Positions 43,688-52,493 of a DNA stretch of 64,000 bases are shown one piece after another. Position 1 is the stretch's first letter; each line of letters starts with the position of its first letter. Both the position numbers and the translations under genes were made by a program. Source of the DNA: Dyella jiangningensis (GTDB lineage Bacteria; Pseudomonadota; Gammaproteobacteria; Xanthomonadales; Rhodanobacteraceae); contig NZ_NFZS01000005.1 of the NCBI RefSeq assembly GCF_003264855.1, positions 1 to 64,000 on the forward strand, given 5' to 3'. The notes beneath the pieces were generated by a model, which worked only from the letters and a program-made list of their open reading frames with translations, was not told the origin of the DNA and searched no databases.

Positions 43688-44229
43688 CAGGAAGAGGCCT
43701 TCAACGAAGTGAGATCGGCCAGCACCTGCGCGGAGTTCTTCTCCGGGTCCACGTCCTGGTAGACCTTGGCGACCTTGCCTTGCGGATCGATCAGGAAGGT
43801 GGTGCGGCGCGCGTACTTGAAGCCGACCTTGGACGCGAGCACGCCATAGGCCTGCGCCGTGCTGCCGTCGGCATCGGAAAGCAGCGGGAACGGCACGTGG
43901 TACTTGGCGGCGAATTCCGCATGCGACTTCACGTCGTCCAGGCTTACGCCAAGCACCTCCGCGCCGGCCTTGCGCAGCTTCGCGATGTCGTCGCGGAAGG
44001 TGCATACCTCGGTGGTGCAGCCGGGCGTGAAGTCCTTCGGGTAGAAGTACAGCACGACCCAGTGGCCCTGGTGATCAGCCGGCGTATGCCATTTGCCGTT
44101 CTGGTCCTGCAGGCGAAATGCCGGTGCCGGCTGGCCTGCACTCGGCAGGGCGGACGCCTCGTCGGCCTGCACGGGGACCACCAGGCCCAGCAGCAGGACC
44201 AACAGCAACAGCAGCGAAAGACGTCGCAT
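43687..44229 (-). CDS. Exported peroxiredoxin (AhpC/TSA, Bcp-like)
   Basis: The 180-residue protein has a signal peptide (LLLLLVLLLGLVVPVQA) and the thioredoxin-fold peroxiredoxin core. The peroxidatic cysteine is in FYPKDFTPGCTTEVC (~80-86), with the next cysteine five residues later, as in Bcp/PrxQ enzymes that form an internal disulfide. It would reduce hydroperoxides in the periplasm, an unusual place compared with cytoplasmic Bcp. The downstream overlapping gene encodes an integral membrane protein. It could alternatively be membrane-tethered if the signal is not cleaved. Confidence 0.88.
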   Translation of the reverse strand: MRRLSLLLLLVLLLGLVVPVQADEASALPSAGQPAPAFRLQDQNGKWHTPADHQGHWVVLYFYPKDFTPGCTTEVCTFRDDIAKLRKAGAEVLGVSLDDVKSHAEFAAKYHVPFPLLSDADGSTAQAYGVLASKVGFKYARRTTFLIDPQGKVAKVYQDVDPEKNSAQVLADLTSLKASS

Positions 44230-44288
44230 GACGGCACTCCGGTTTCATGAAAAAACCGGTGCAGTGTACGCGTTACTCCGGCAAAACA

Positions 44289-44310
44289 AAGGGCGCCTCG
44301 CGGCGCCCTT
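44289..44310 (-). terminator. Intrinsic terminator of the small secreted protein gene
   Basis: AAGGGCGCC / GGCGCCCTT form a 9-bp stem with TCGC loop. Read leftward it continues into TTTGTTTTG. It lies 20 bp past the stop of the small secreted protein. Confidence 0.75.
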
Positions 44311-44329
44311 CGTCCTTGCGCTGGGATAC

Positions 44330-44788
44330 TCAGCGACGGGTGATGCTGAAGGCGCCCACCGAAACGCCGAGGTTCACGCCTTCGCCGCTGCCGTGCAACG
44401 CCAGCGACGTCGTGCCCTTGGTAAGCACCTGGGCTTCGCCGCTCTTGACCACGCCCGCTTCGGCGCCGGCCTGCGCATAGTCACCGAACACATCGTCGAT
44501 GCTGCGCACATGGCTGATGTCACCCTTGCCGTTGTCGATGCGGTACTTGCCGGCAGTCAGGCCACCGCCGTTCACCGTGATCTTCACGTTGGCGCGCTGG
44601 CCGTTGCTGCACACCACCGTGCCGCTGCCTTCCGCATGCTTGTAGATGATCGACCAACCGGACAGGCTGAAGCTCAGGTCGCACTTCACCTCGGCCTCGG
44701 CGGCGCGCGCGGTGCTCACCGGCAGCGCCGTGGTCACGCCAGCGCAAGCCAGCACCAAAGCTGCCATTACGAACGTACGCTTCATCAT
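44330..44788 (-). CDS. Small secreted protein of unknown function
   Basis: The 152-residue product has a signal peptide (FVMAALVLACAGVTTALP to ARAAEA). The mature part begins VKCDLSFSLSGWSIIYKHAEG and includes GTVVCSNGQ, giving a likely disulfide between the two cysteines, then glycine-rich beta-like segments. I do not recognise the family. AAGGAG lies 6 bp before the ATGATG pair; either could be used, and I take the first. It is followed by its own terminator and diverges from the glycine-zipper gene. Confidence 0.7.
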   Translation of the reverse strand: MMKRTFVMAALVLACAGVTTALPVSTARAAEAEVKCDLSFSLSGWSIIYKHAEGSGTVVCSNGQRANVKITVNGGGLTAGKYRIDNGKGDISHVRSIDDVFGDYAQAGAEAGVVKSGEAQVLTKGTTSLALHGSGEGVNLGVSVGAFSITRR

Positions 44789-44982
44789 CGTGTTCTCCTT
44801 GGCTCTATGGAACTTGATAGTCCGACTGCCATTGTCGACAGACTTGCTGAACGAAAAGGCATGCGCACCGAAGGCCATTCATACTCCGCTGCCTTCGTGA
44901 ATATGGCGTAGAAACAACGCTTGATGCCGCACTAACAAAGTCCCGCGCACACTAGTCGCAAGGAAGCAGCGAGGACGATGCC

Positions 44983-45327
44983 ATGAAAACCAGGGTCTCC
45001 ATTCTTTTCATTGTCGCGTGGGCATGGGCCGGCAGCGGACCGGCCCTCGCGCAGTCGTCCACCTCGCCTCCGCCGAAGAAGACGCACACCGTATGCGAGG
45101 ACGTCGTCGTGCAGGACCAGCCCAAGGACAAGCATCAGATCGCCGGCATGGCGATCGGCGGCGTGGCCGGCGGACTGCTCGGCAACCAGGTCGGTGGCGG
45201 CAAGGGAAAAACGATCGCGACGGTAGCGGGCGCCGCCGGCGGCGCGTACGCTGGCAAGAAAGTGCAGGAGAACCAGCAGTCGAAGAACACCCACGTCGAG
45301 CGTCGCTGCCGTGAGGTTCCCAACTGA
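44983..45327 (+). CDS. Glycine-zipper 2TM domain protein
   Basis: The 114-residue protein has a signal peptide (ILFIVAWAWAGSGPALA) and a mature glycine-zipper segment, HQIAGMAIGGVAGGLLGNQV with GGGKGKTIATVAGAAGGAYAG (~52-90). It belongs to the Rickettsia 17-kDa antigen/2TM family of envelope proteins. It has no lipobox cysteine; the two cysteines (VCEDVVV, RRCREV) may form a disulfide. A structural or membrane-inserting role is suggested only by the family. The stress protein gene follows 32 bp later on the same strand. Confidence 0.8.
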   Translation: MKTRVSILFIVAWAWAGSGPALAQSSTSPPPKKTHTVCEDVVVQDQPKDKHQIAGMAIGGVAGGLLGNQVGGGKGKTIATVAGAAGGAYAGKKVQENQQSKNTHVERRCREVPN

Positions 45328-45359
45328 CCGGTTCGCCCATCCAGGCCAAAGGGGTACGC

Positions 45360-45776
45360 ATGCTGAAGTATTCGCTGGTCGGCTATGACGGTTCCGCCTC
45401 GTCGCAGCGCGCCGTCCGCTTCGCCGCCGAACTGGCCCGCGCCAGCGGTGGACGGGTCCGCGTGGTTTCCGTGCTGCAGATGACCGAAGGCAGCGCCGAC
45501 ACGTGCGCATTGATGATGACCGATCCAGGCACCGGCAAATGCTCGCGACTGCTTGCCGAGGTGAAAGAGCTGGTGCCCGACTCGGCGTCCCTCATCGATG
45601 CCGAGGTCGTGCGCGGAAGCCCCGGCGATGTGCTGCTGGAGCAGGTGAGCCGCCACAGCATCGACCACATCGTGATCGGCCATACCGAGCGCGGCGCGCT
45701 CGCCCGCTGGCTCCTGGGCTCGGTATCCGGCGACGTGCTGCAGCGGTCCCACGTGCCGGTCACCGTGGTGCGCTGA
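45360..45776 (+). CDS. Universal stress protein (UspA family)
   Basis: The 138-residue cytoplasmic protein has the Usp fold: the start YSLVGYDGSASSQRAVRFAAELA, then VRVVSVL. The ATP-binding motif is at the end: GHTERGALARWLLGSVSGDV followed by LQRSHVPVTVVR, a G-x2-G-x9-G-S/T pattern. Such proteins support survival in stationary phase and stress. A spaced cysteine pair (ADTCALMM, GKCSRLL) in the middle is less usual. The gene lies close behind the glycine-zipper gene and likely shares its transcript. Confidence 0.93.
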   Translation: MLKYSLVGYDGSASSQRAVRFAAELARASGGRVRVVSVLQMTEGSADTCALMMTDPGTGKCSRLLAEVKELVPDSASLIDAEVVRGSPGDVLLEQVSRHSIDHIVIGHTERGALARWLLGSVSGDVLQRSHVPVTVVR

Positions 45777-45919
45777 AGCCCCGCGCTCTCCGTCGTCGCC
45801 TCCGGGTCGGCGCGCGTTAATCCCGCGCGGCCTTCCGGTCGTATGCTGTTGTCACATAATCGTCATGCCGGCCGGCGCCGCGCCCCGCGGCGACCGCCCA
45901 ATCGCACAGGAATGTCCGC

Positions 45920-46741
45920 GTGAGCTACACCACTTCGTTGCCCTGGACCTTGGAAAGCCTGGACTTCAGCCGTATCGAGATCCAGCGCATACGCCAGAAC
46001 GAGGACCTGTTCTTCCTGCTGTGCAGCGCCTCCTTCGTGGAAAGCGGCTCGGACCTGTACACGCACAACCTGGTCGACCACTTCGCCGGCGACGAAGAGC
46101 TGCAGACCTGGCTGAGCCAGCACTGGGAACACGAGGAACTGCAGCACGGCCGCGCGCTCGCCGCCTACGTGAAAGCCGTATGGCCGGAATTCGACTGGGA
46201 GCGCGGCTTCGCCTCGTTCTGGAACGAGTACGGCGCGATGTGCACCAACGAACAGCTCGAAAGCAGCCGCGGCCTGGAACTTGCCGCCCGTTGCGTGGTG
46301 GAAACCGGCACCGCCAGCCTGTACCGCGCGCTCAACGACATCACCGACGAACCGGTGCTCAAGCAGCTCACCAACCACATCAAGAGCGATGAGGTGCGGC
46401 ACTTCAAGCACTTCTACCAGCACTACCGTCTCTATCGCGAACGCGAGGGCTTCGGTCGTTACAAGGTGTTCCGCGCCATCCTGCGTCGCGTCAACGAGAT
46501 CAAGAGCGAGGACAGCGACGTCGCGCTGCGCCACGTGTTCAACCAGTGCTATCCCCAGCACAAGGACAACGAGGCGGAGTTCCGCCGCGTGACCGGGCGG
46601 GCGCAGGCGTTGTTGCGGCGGAATATACCGGCCGAAATGACGGTGAAGATGCTGCTGAAGCCGCTGGATCTGCCGCCGCGACTGCAGAGCGCGATGGAGC
46701 GGCCGCTGGCGAAAATCGCGGAGAAGCTGTTCTTGCATTGA
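45920..46741 (+). CDS. Ferritin-like domain protein
   Basis: The 273-residue cytoplasmic protein has a ferritin-like four-helix bundle with acid/histidine metal ligands: WEHEELQHGRALAAYV (~77-92), the following ETGTASLYRALND helix, and KSDEVRHFKHFYQHYR (~155-170). Paired E..H and E..H.KHF motifs are typical of di-iron carboxylate proteins, which may oxidise or store. No specific reaction is known. It begins with GTG and has no signal peptide. The convergent gap after it holds a 121-bp composite repeat. Confidence 0.8.
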   Translation: MSYTTSLPWTLESLDFSRIEIQRIRQNEDLFFLLCSASFVESGSDLYTHNLVDHFAGDEELQTWLSQHWEHEELQHGRALAAYVKAVWPEFDWERGFASFWNEYGAMCTNEQLESSRGLELAARCVVETGTASLYRALNDITDEPVLKQLTNHIKSDEVRHFKHFYQHYRLYREREGFGRYKVFRAILRRVNEIKSEDSDVALRHVFNQCYPQHKDNEAEFRRVTGRAQALLRRNIPAEMTVKMLLKPLDLPPRLQSAMERPLAKIAEKLFLH

Positions 46742-46779
46742 TGGGCAAGCTGGCGTGAGCGGAGTGCCGCCGCTGTGTT

Positions 46780-46900
46780 GTAGGAGCGCACCCAGTGCGC
46801 GACCGCAGCGTTGCGGCGTGGCGCGCTAGTGAGCTATCGCGACCACCGTCAACAGATGCATAAATGGCACGCTGCGGTCGCGCACTGGGTGCGCTCCTAC
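46780..46900. repeat. 121-bp composite REP-A element, second location
   Basis: Two facing REP-A copies flank a core containing TCGCGACCACCGTCAACAGA, closely matching the element at 16026-16146 in length and order. It lies in the convergent gap between the ferritin-like gene and the DUF6491 lipoprotein gene. Confidence 0.85.
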
Positions 46901-46962
46901 AGGCGAGTCGCAACGCGCGCCGGCTCCTCTACGCACGAAGCATCACGGCGCAAGGTCGCCCG

Positions 46963-47406
46963 TCACTTCTCCGGCCGCTGCATCTCCTCCACCTCGCGTG
47001 GCTTGCCCTGCTGCGGTTCGTTGAGCTTGGCTATGTCCACCGGGCGGATCTGCTTGATGAAGCATGGTGCGTCGGCGGCGCCGGTGATCACGCGGTCGAA
47101 GCGCGCGGATACCTCGCTGACGCTCGAAGTCAGGCCGATATGGTTGGTGAATTGCAGGTTGCGGCATTTGCCGTCGAGGTCCAGCAGCCACGCTTCGTTG
47201 GACCGCGTATAGACGGCCAACTGCTCATCGCTCAGCGGTTCCCACGACCACAGGCTGAAATAGTGGAAGCTCTGGACGGGTGCGCCCGCGGCGGCGGCAT
47301 AGGCCTGCTGGCGGGCGTTGAGGCGCGTCGTGTATTCCTGGCCGACGCGCGCGCAGGCGCCCAGCAGCAGCGCGGCGCCGATGATCAGAACGGGTTTGAT
47401 GGCCAT
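46963..47406 (-). CDS. DUF6491 family lipoprotein
   Basis: The 147-residue protein has a lipoprotein signal (VLIIGAALLLGAC). The mature part carries the DUF6491 pattern: FHYFSLWSWEPLSDEQLAVYT, EAWLLDLDGKCRNLQF and ADAPCFIKQIRPVDIAKL. These small envelope proteins of Xanthomonadales have unknown function. Two later cysteines probably form a disulfide. Another lipoprotein gene lies about 60 bp upstream on the same strand. Confidence 0.82.
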   Translation of the reverse strand: MAIKPVLIIGAALLLGACARVGQEYTTRLNARQQAYAAAAGAPVQSFHYFSLWSWEPLSDEQLAVYTRSNEAWLLDLDGKCRNLQFTNHIGLTSSVSEVSARFDRVITGAADAPCFIKQIRPVDIAKLNEPQQGKPREVEEMQRPEK

Positions 47407-47466
47407 CGCGGCGTACTCATGAGGGGATGCATTTAAAAACGCGCGAACGCTGTGCGGGTGGACGCG

Positions 47467-48201
47467 TTACTTCTTCTTCGCCGGCTTGGACACCGACTGC
47501 CACTTCGCCGGATCGAAACCACCTACCTCGTAGACCAGGGTGACCTTCTTCTCGCCGTCCTGCATGGTCACATCCATAGTGATCTTCTTGGCCTTCTCCA
47601 TCTGCGCGATGAAGCCCTTGTCGTCCTTGAACAGCAGCGCCGGCTCGCCGGTGGTGGGTGCAAAGGCACTGATGCTGCCGGGCTTGCCGTCGAAGGTGGC
47701 CTTGATCGAGCACACGCCCTTGCACACGAAACCGTGGCGGCCCCCGGTGTTGTAGAGGAAGACGTTCTGCCCCCAGTCGGTGTGCCGGCGCAGGATCAGG
47801 TTCACGCGATCCTCGGCGGTCGACTGGCTGTTGGCGATGGTGGCGGTGGACTGCGTGCCACCTTGCATCGGCGACACCTGGTAGAGCCACAGGCTGGCCA
47901 GGCGGTTCTTCTCGCTGTTTTCCTTATAGCGCTTCTCGATCTCGGGCAGGCTCTGCTGCACTTCCCTGGCGGCGTCGCTGTTGGGATAGCGGCTGACGAT
48001 CTCCTTGCCCATCGTCACGGCCATCTCGTCGTTGTGGATGCGCAGCAACTGGCGATAGGTATCGAGCTTCTGTGCGGAATCGTCGGCGGGTGCCTGGGCC
48101 TGCTGCGGTGCCGGTGCCTGGTCTCCCGACTGGGAGCATGCAGCCAGGGCGAGTGCCATGCAGAAGGAGGTGCCGACAAGGCCAGGACGAAGCAGGTTCA
48201 T
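47467..48201 (-). CDS. Lipoprotein of unknown function
   Basis: The 244-residue product has a lipoprotein signal (SFCMALALAAC, lipidated Cys ~22) and an alanine/glutamine/proline linker. A helical part (QLLRIHNDEMAVTMGKEIVS) is followed by a beta-rich domain with a cysteine pair (FVCKGVCSIKATF). The end is lysine-rich. I do not recognise the family. The ATG chosen leads into the signal; an upstream in-frame stretch overlaps a REP-A repeat and is not protein-like. Confidence 0.7.
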   Translation of the reverse strand: MNLLRPGLVGTSFCMALALAACSQSGDQAPAPQQAQAPADDSAQKLDTYRQLLRIHNDEMAVTMGKEIVSRYPNSDAAREVQQSLPEIEKRYKENSEKNRLASLWLYQVSPMQGGTQSTATIANSQSTAEDRVNLILRRHTDWGQNVFLYNTGGRHGFVCKGVCSIKATFDGKPGSISAFAPTTGEPALLFKDDKGFIAQMEKAKKITMDVTMQDGEKKVTLVYEVGGFDPAKWQSVSKPAKKK

Positions 48202-48279
48202 GGGCGAGGCGTCCGGTAAAGGGAAGGCGTTTAGAGTGGAACGGTGGGGCGGGCGAGTGCAACTGTTCGCTTCATCGCT

Positions 48280-48370
48280 GTAGGAGCGCACCCAGTGCGC
48301 GAACAGCCCGCATGTACTCCTTTACGGATGAGCCTGGTGCGCCGCGGTCGCGCACTGGGTGCGCTCCTAC
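48280..48370. repeat. Inverted REP-A pair
   Basis: Facing copies (GTAGGAGCGCACCCAGTGCG at 48280 and its inverse ending 48370) lie 66 bp apart between the lipoprotein and LytTR genes. They lie immediately past the 3' end of the LytTR gene. Confidence 0.85.
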
Positions 48371-48384
48371 AGAGAGCTTTGGTG

Positions 48385-49272
48385 TCACGCGCCGACGGGG
48401 GTTTCACCGAAGCGCTCGCGCAGCTGCGCGCGGTAGCGTCGGCTGCAGGGGATGTGGGCACCGTCGCGCATGGTGAGGCGGGCGTCGCCGGTTTCCAGGG
48501 GTTCGATCTCGGCCAGATGGTCGAGGTTGATGAGGTAGCTGCGATGTACGCGCAGGAAACGCGAGGGATCGAGCCGCTCCTCGATGCCGGCCATGGTGGC
48601 GCGCAGCGGGTAGTCGCGCCCGCGCACGTGCAGGTTCACGTAATTGCCGGAGGCCTGCAGCCATTCGATGTCGCGCGCGGCCACCAGGAATTCCTTGCCG
48701 AGCTTGCGCACCAGAAAGCGTTCCGGACGATCCACCGGTTCCACCGGGGGGCCCTCGTCCGGTTCGGCCAGCAGGCTCGCTTCGCCCTGCAGGCGGCGCA
48801 CGAAGAAGCCGTAGAAGGAAATCAGCGACACGAACGACAGATAGGTGCGGAAGTCCTTCAGGTACTCGTAGAAGAGTTCCACGGGCACATTGCCGAACCG
48901 GTAATGGCTGCCCATGGCCAGGTAGGCGAGCGAGCGCAGGCCGACCATGGCGCCGACATGGACCAGGCAGAACGGCACGGTCAGCAGCACGTGCACCTGG
49001 AGGCTTTGCCGCCAGGTATCGAAGCGCAGCGGCCAACGCCGGGTCGCCGCCACCACGAAGGGCACCAGCGCCAGGATCACCAGGCTGCTGCTCGCCTCCC
49101 ACACCCAGGGTTCCAGGTTCGAGGTGCCGCTGCTGTGGTAGACGTGGTCGAACCACGATACCAGCCCGTTGAAGACCGTGTTCGCGGTGAGCATCACCAC
49201 CCAGAAGCCGACCTCGAAAGGCCGGCGCCAGCGCTGGAATCCCTGATAGTCCAAACCGATCCGTGTCGTCAT
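48385..49272 (-). CDS. Membrane-anchored LytTR transcription regulator
   Basis: The 295-residue protein has four membrane helices in its first ~160 residues (GFWVVMLTANTVFNGLVSW, SLVILALVPFVVAA, HVLLTVPFCLVHVGAMVGL, YLSFVSLISFYGFFV). A C-terminal LytTR DNA-binding domain follows (~190-290) with DIEWLQASGNYVNLHVRG, FLRVHRSYLINLDHLAEIE and IPCSRRYRAQLRERF. It would bind direct-repeat promoter sites from the membrane and sense an unknown signal. It diverges from an acyltransferase gene with ~150 bp between, so that gene is the natural target. Confidence 0.9.
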   Translation of the reverse strand: MTTRIGLDYQGFQRWRRPFEVGFWVVMLTANTVFNGLVSWFDHVYHSSGTSNLEPWVWEASSSLVILALVPFVVAATRRWPLRFDTWRQSLQVHVLLTVPFCLVHVGAMVGLRSLAYLAMGSHYRFGNVPVELFYEYLKDFRTYLSFVSLISFYGFFVRRLQGEASLLAEPDEGPPVEPVDRPERFLVRKLGKEFLVAARDIEWLQASGNYVNLHVRGRDYPLRATMAGIEERLDPSRFLRVHRSYLINLDHLAEIEPLETGDARLTMRDGAHIPCSRRYRAQLRERFGETPVGA

Positions 49273-49426
49273 GGCCCGGATTCTACGTGGACGCGGCGCC
49301 GGCGCCGCATGTTCGTCCCGGCGTGCCCTCCATTCGTCCCTCATCCCCTGCCATCAATCACTTGGCGGCGGACAGCGGCGACCTCCATGGACAGCATGGA
49401 GCCATCCCGCCACTGGAGCTGCCCCG

Positions 49427-50638
49427 ATGAACCGCCGCCACGACATCGACGCCCTGCGCGTCCTGGCCTTCGGCCTGCTGATCCTCTACCACCTGGGGAT
49501 GCTCTACGTGAGCGACTGGGGGTTCCACCTCAAGAGCCACTATCTCGCCGGCTGGCTGCAATACCCGATGTTGTTCCTGAACCGCTGGCGCATGGACCTG
49601 CTGTTCCTCATCTCCGGCCTGGCCGTCCACTTCCTGCGCGGACGACACCCGTTGCCCGTCGTGGCCTGGAGACGGACCGTGCGACTGCAGCTGCCGCTGC
49701 TGTTCGGCATGGCCGTGGTCATCCCGATCCAGCCCTACGTCCAGGGGGTGGACAATGGCCTGGTGGCGCCGGGCTTTGGCACCTTCCTGCTGCGCTACTG
49801 GACGGGTGGCCCCTGGCCGGCGGGCGCCTTCGACGGCTGGCAGTTCGGCGTGACCTGGAACCACCTGTGGTACCTGTCCTACGTATGGGTCTACACGATG
49901 GTGCTGCTGGCGCTGATTCCCTTGCTGGAATCGCCGCTCGGGCAACGCGCCGTCGCCGCCTGCCGGCGCCTGCACGGCATCGCACTGCTGGTCGTGCCCG
50001 CTGTCCCGCTGATGGTCTATTCGGCCCTGCTCGCCAACCGTTTTCCGCAGAACCATGCGCTGCTCAACGACTGGCATGCGCATGCCCAGTACGGCACGGT
50101 GTTCTTCTATGGCTATCTGCTGGGCACGCGTGGTGGCCTGTGGGATGAACTGGCGCGGCTGCGTTGCGCTTCACTCGCAACGGCACTGCTGTGCTTCGCG
50201 GGATTCCTCTGCCTCGATCGGTTCATGGATGCCTCGCCGCTGGCGCCCGCCGCCATGGCGGCAGTACACGAGGTGCTGCGCGCGCTGAACTATCTCTACA
50301 CCTGGACCGCCATCGCCGCCGTGCTGGGCTGGGGGCACCACTATCTGAATCGCCCGTTCCGTTGGCTGCCGTATGCACGCGAGGCGGTGTTCCCGTGGTA
50401 CGTGCTGCACCAGAGCATCATGCTGGCCGCCGCGTACTGGTTGATTCCGCTGCGCCTGGGTGCGGTGCTGGAGCCGCTGCTGGTGCTGGCGTGCACCGTG
50501 GCTGGCTGCGCGCTGCTGCATGAATTCGCCATACGCCGTTCGCGCTGGCTGCGCCCCTTGTTCGGACTCGATGCGAAGCCTCGCGTCGCCGCGAGCGAAT
50601 GTGGCGTGGCGCTCCCGCAGCAAACCCAGCACGCATGA
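49427..50638 (+). CDS. Integral membrane acyltransferase (acyltransferase 3 family)
   Basis: The 403-residue protein has about ten membrane helices. The family start DALRVLAFGLLILYHLGMLY includes the conserved arginine and the active-site histidine (~22). Further motifs are WRMDLLFLISGLAVHFLRG and WNHLWYLSYVWVY. These enzymes add acyl groups to membrane-associated sugars or glycans. The acceptor is unknown. GGAG precedes the ATG. The divergent LytTR gene probably controls it. The C-terminal 25 residues are less conserved and extend beyond the last helix. Confidence 0.9.
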   Translation: MNRRHDIDALRVLAFGLLILYHLGMLYVSDWGFHLKSHYLAGWLQYPMLFLNRWRMDLLFLISGLAVHFLRGRHPLPVVAWRRTVRLQLPLLFGMAVVIPIQPYVQGVDNGLVAPGFGTFLLRYWTGGPWPAGAFDGWQFGVTWNHLWYLSYVWVYTMVLLALIPLLESPLGQRAVAACRRLHGIALLVVPAVPLMVYSALLANRFPQNHALLNDWHAHAQYGTVFFYGYLLGTRGGLWDELARLRCASLATALLCFAGFLCLDRFMDASPLAPAAMAAVHEVLRALNYLYTWTAIAAVLGWGHHYLNRPFRWLPYAREAVFPWYVLHQSIMLAAAYWLIPLRLGAVLEPLLVLACTVAGCALLHEFAIRRSRWLRPLFGLDAKPRVAASECGVALPQQTQHA

Positions 50639-50663
50639 CGCCGCCATGGGCAGCGCGGGCTCG

Positions 50664-50966
50664 TCAGCTCTCGCTGCCCATGGTGGAATCGAGATGTTCC
50701 ACGCGACGGATATCGCCCAGCCAGACGTAGCAGCTCCAATCGGGCACGTCGGGGCGCTCGAGGCGGACCACGCCGTTGATGCCTTCGTTCTCATCGCCGT
50801 CGCGGAACAACTGCACGTTCGGACGCTCGCAGACCACACCGTCGTAGATGCTGCCGTCCTTGAGCAGCAGGACCACGTGTCCGTTGGTGGGCAGCTCCTG
50901 CACCAGCGATTCCAGCCGACGGATGTGGACGGGATCCGTATAGACGCGTTCAGCAAACTGGCCCAT
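50664..50966 (-). CDS. DUF3247 family protein
   Basis: The 100-residue protein is clearly DUF3247, a Xanthomonadales-restricted family: VHIRRLESLVQELPTNGHVV, LLLKDGSIYDGVVCERPNVQ and a closing CYVWLGDIRRVEHLD. It resembles an Sm-like (LSM) beta barrel in length and strand pattern. The function is unknown. It is transcribed alone on the minus strand between two plus-strand genes. Confidence 0.88.
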   Translation of the reverse strand: MGQFAERVYTDPVHIRRLESLVQELPTNGHVVLLLKDGSIYDGVVCERPNVQLFRDGDENEGINGVVRLERPDVPDWSCYVWLGDIRRVEHLDSTMGSES

Positions 50967-51117
50967 GAGGCACCTCGCGACTTGCCTGGTTGCGTTTCAC
51001 GCTAGAGGCAGCGTCGCCAAGAACAGGTCAACATGCGGGGAGATCGGTGTGAAGGCGCTGAATCTTGCCCCTGCGCTTCAGCCGCCGATAATGCGCGGGA
51101 CCTCGTCAGGAATATCC

Positions 51118-52365
51118 ATGCCCTCCCCCACGTCGCCCGCGGCGGATGCCCTGCGTTCGCATCCCGCCTTCGTCCAGTTCTGGTTTGCGCGCATCTGTTC
51201 CGGCTTCGGTTTCCAGATGTTGTCCGTGGCGGTGGGCTGGCAGGTGTACGCCATCACCGGCCGAGCCTTCGACCTGGGCCTGATCGGCCTCGTGCAATTC
51301 ATTCCTTCGGTCGTGCTGGCGTTGCCGGCGGGACACGTGGCGGACCAGTTCGAACGTCGCCGCATCGTGCTGCTGGGACAGATCGTCGACATGCTGGCGA
51401 TCGCCGCGCTCGCGGTCATCAGCTTCCTGCACCAGGCCCATGAGGCTTCGATACTTGCGCTGGTGTTCGTGATCGGCGTGGCCAAGGCTTTCGAATTTCC
51501 GGCGATGCAGTCGATGTTGCCCGCACTGGTGCCGATGAGCGTGCTTCCCCGCGCCATGGCTGCCAGCGCGTCGGCGGGACAGGCCGCGATGATCATGGGC
51601 CCTGCGATCGGCGGTCTGCTGTACGTCGCGGGCCCGGGCGTGGTCTACGCGACATGCGCCCTGCTGTATCTCACCGCCGTGCTGCTGATGGCACACCTGC
51701 GCTACGAGCAGGCGCAACCGAAGCGCGAGCCGGCCACGCTGAAGACCCTGTTTGCCGGCGTGCATTTCATCCGCGCGCGGCCCGACGTGCTCGGCGTGAT
51801 CTCGCTCGACCTCTTTGCCGTGCTGCTGGGCGGCGCCGCCGCCCTGTTGCCGATCTTCGCCAAGGATGTGCTGCATACCGGTCCATGGGGTCTGGGCCTG
51901 CTTCGCGCGGCGCCTGCCGTGGGCGCGCTGCTCATGTCGCTATGGCTGACCCGCCAAAACATGGAGCGACACGTGGGTCCGATCATGTTCGCCTCGGTGG
52001 CCGGGTTTGGCCTGGCGACGCTGGTGTTCGCCGTTTCCACCGCGCTGTGGCTGTCGCTGCTGGCGCTGTTTGCGCTGGGCGCGTTCGACATGGTGAGCAT
52101 GGTGATTCGCGGTGCGCTCGTACAGCTGGATACGCCCGACGACATGCGAGGGCGTGTCAGCGCGGTGAACGCGATCTTCATCAACACGTCCAACCAGCTC
52201 GGCGAATTCGAGTCGGGCCTGCTTGCCGCGTGGGTCGGTGCGGTGAACGCCACCCTGATCGGCGGCATCGGCACGCTTGTCGTGGTGGCACTGTGGATGG
52301 CGATGTTTCCCACGCTTCGCCGTAGGCAGCGGTTGCATACGGAGCCTGCGCCGTCACCATCCTGA
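51118..52365 (+). CDS. Major facilitator superfamily transporter
   Basis: The 415-residue protein has twelve predicted helices. The loop motif GHVADQFERRRIVLLGQIVD (~62-81), with an acid/arginine pattern, is the MFS signature between helices 2 and 3. The subgroup looks like enterobactin exporter EntS or similar efflux proteins (FWFARICSGFGFQMLSVAVGWQVYAIT). The substrate cannot be named. It lies 130 bp before ubiM on the same strand. The ATG is preceded by AGGAAT; an in-frame ATG nine codons upstream is possible. Confidence 0.9.
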   Translation: MPSPTSPAADALRSHPAFVQFWFARICSGFGFQMLSVAVGWQVYAITGRAFDLGLIGLVQFIPSVVLALPAGHVADQFERRRIVLLGQIVDMLAIAALAVISFLHQAHEASILALVFVIGVAKAFEFPAMQSMLPALVPMSVLPRAMAASASAGQAAMIMGPAIGGLLYVAGPGVVYATCALLYLTAVLLMAHLRYEQAQPKREPATLKTLFAGVHFIRARPDVLGVISLDLFAVLLGGAAALLPIFAKDVLHTGPWGLGLLRAAPAVGALLMSLWLTRQNMERHVGPIMFASVAGFGLATLVFAVSTALWLSLLALFALGAFDMVSMVIRGALVQLDTPDDMRGRVSAVNAIFINTSNQLGEFESGLLAAWVGAVNATLIGGIGTLVVVALWMAMFPTLRRRQRLHTEPAPSPS

Positions 52366-52493
52366 ACTTTGCATGCGGCGACAACCACCGCTGCGTCGCT
52401 ATGGCTCCATCACTTGACGGACGTCATGGCCGCACCGCGCGGAGTTCCTAGCATGTGCAGGCTCACCGCCCCTGCACGGATGATCCTCCCCGC

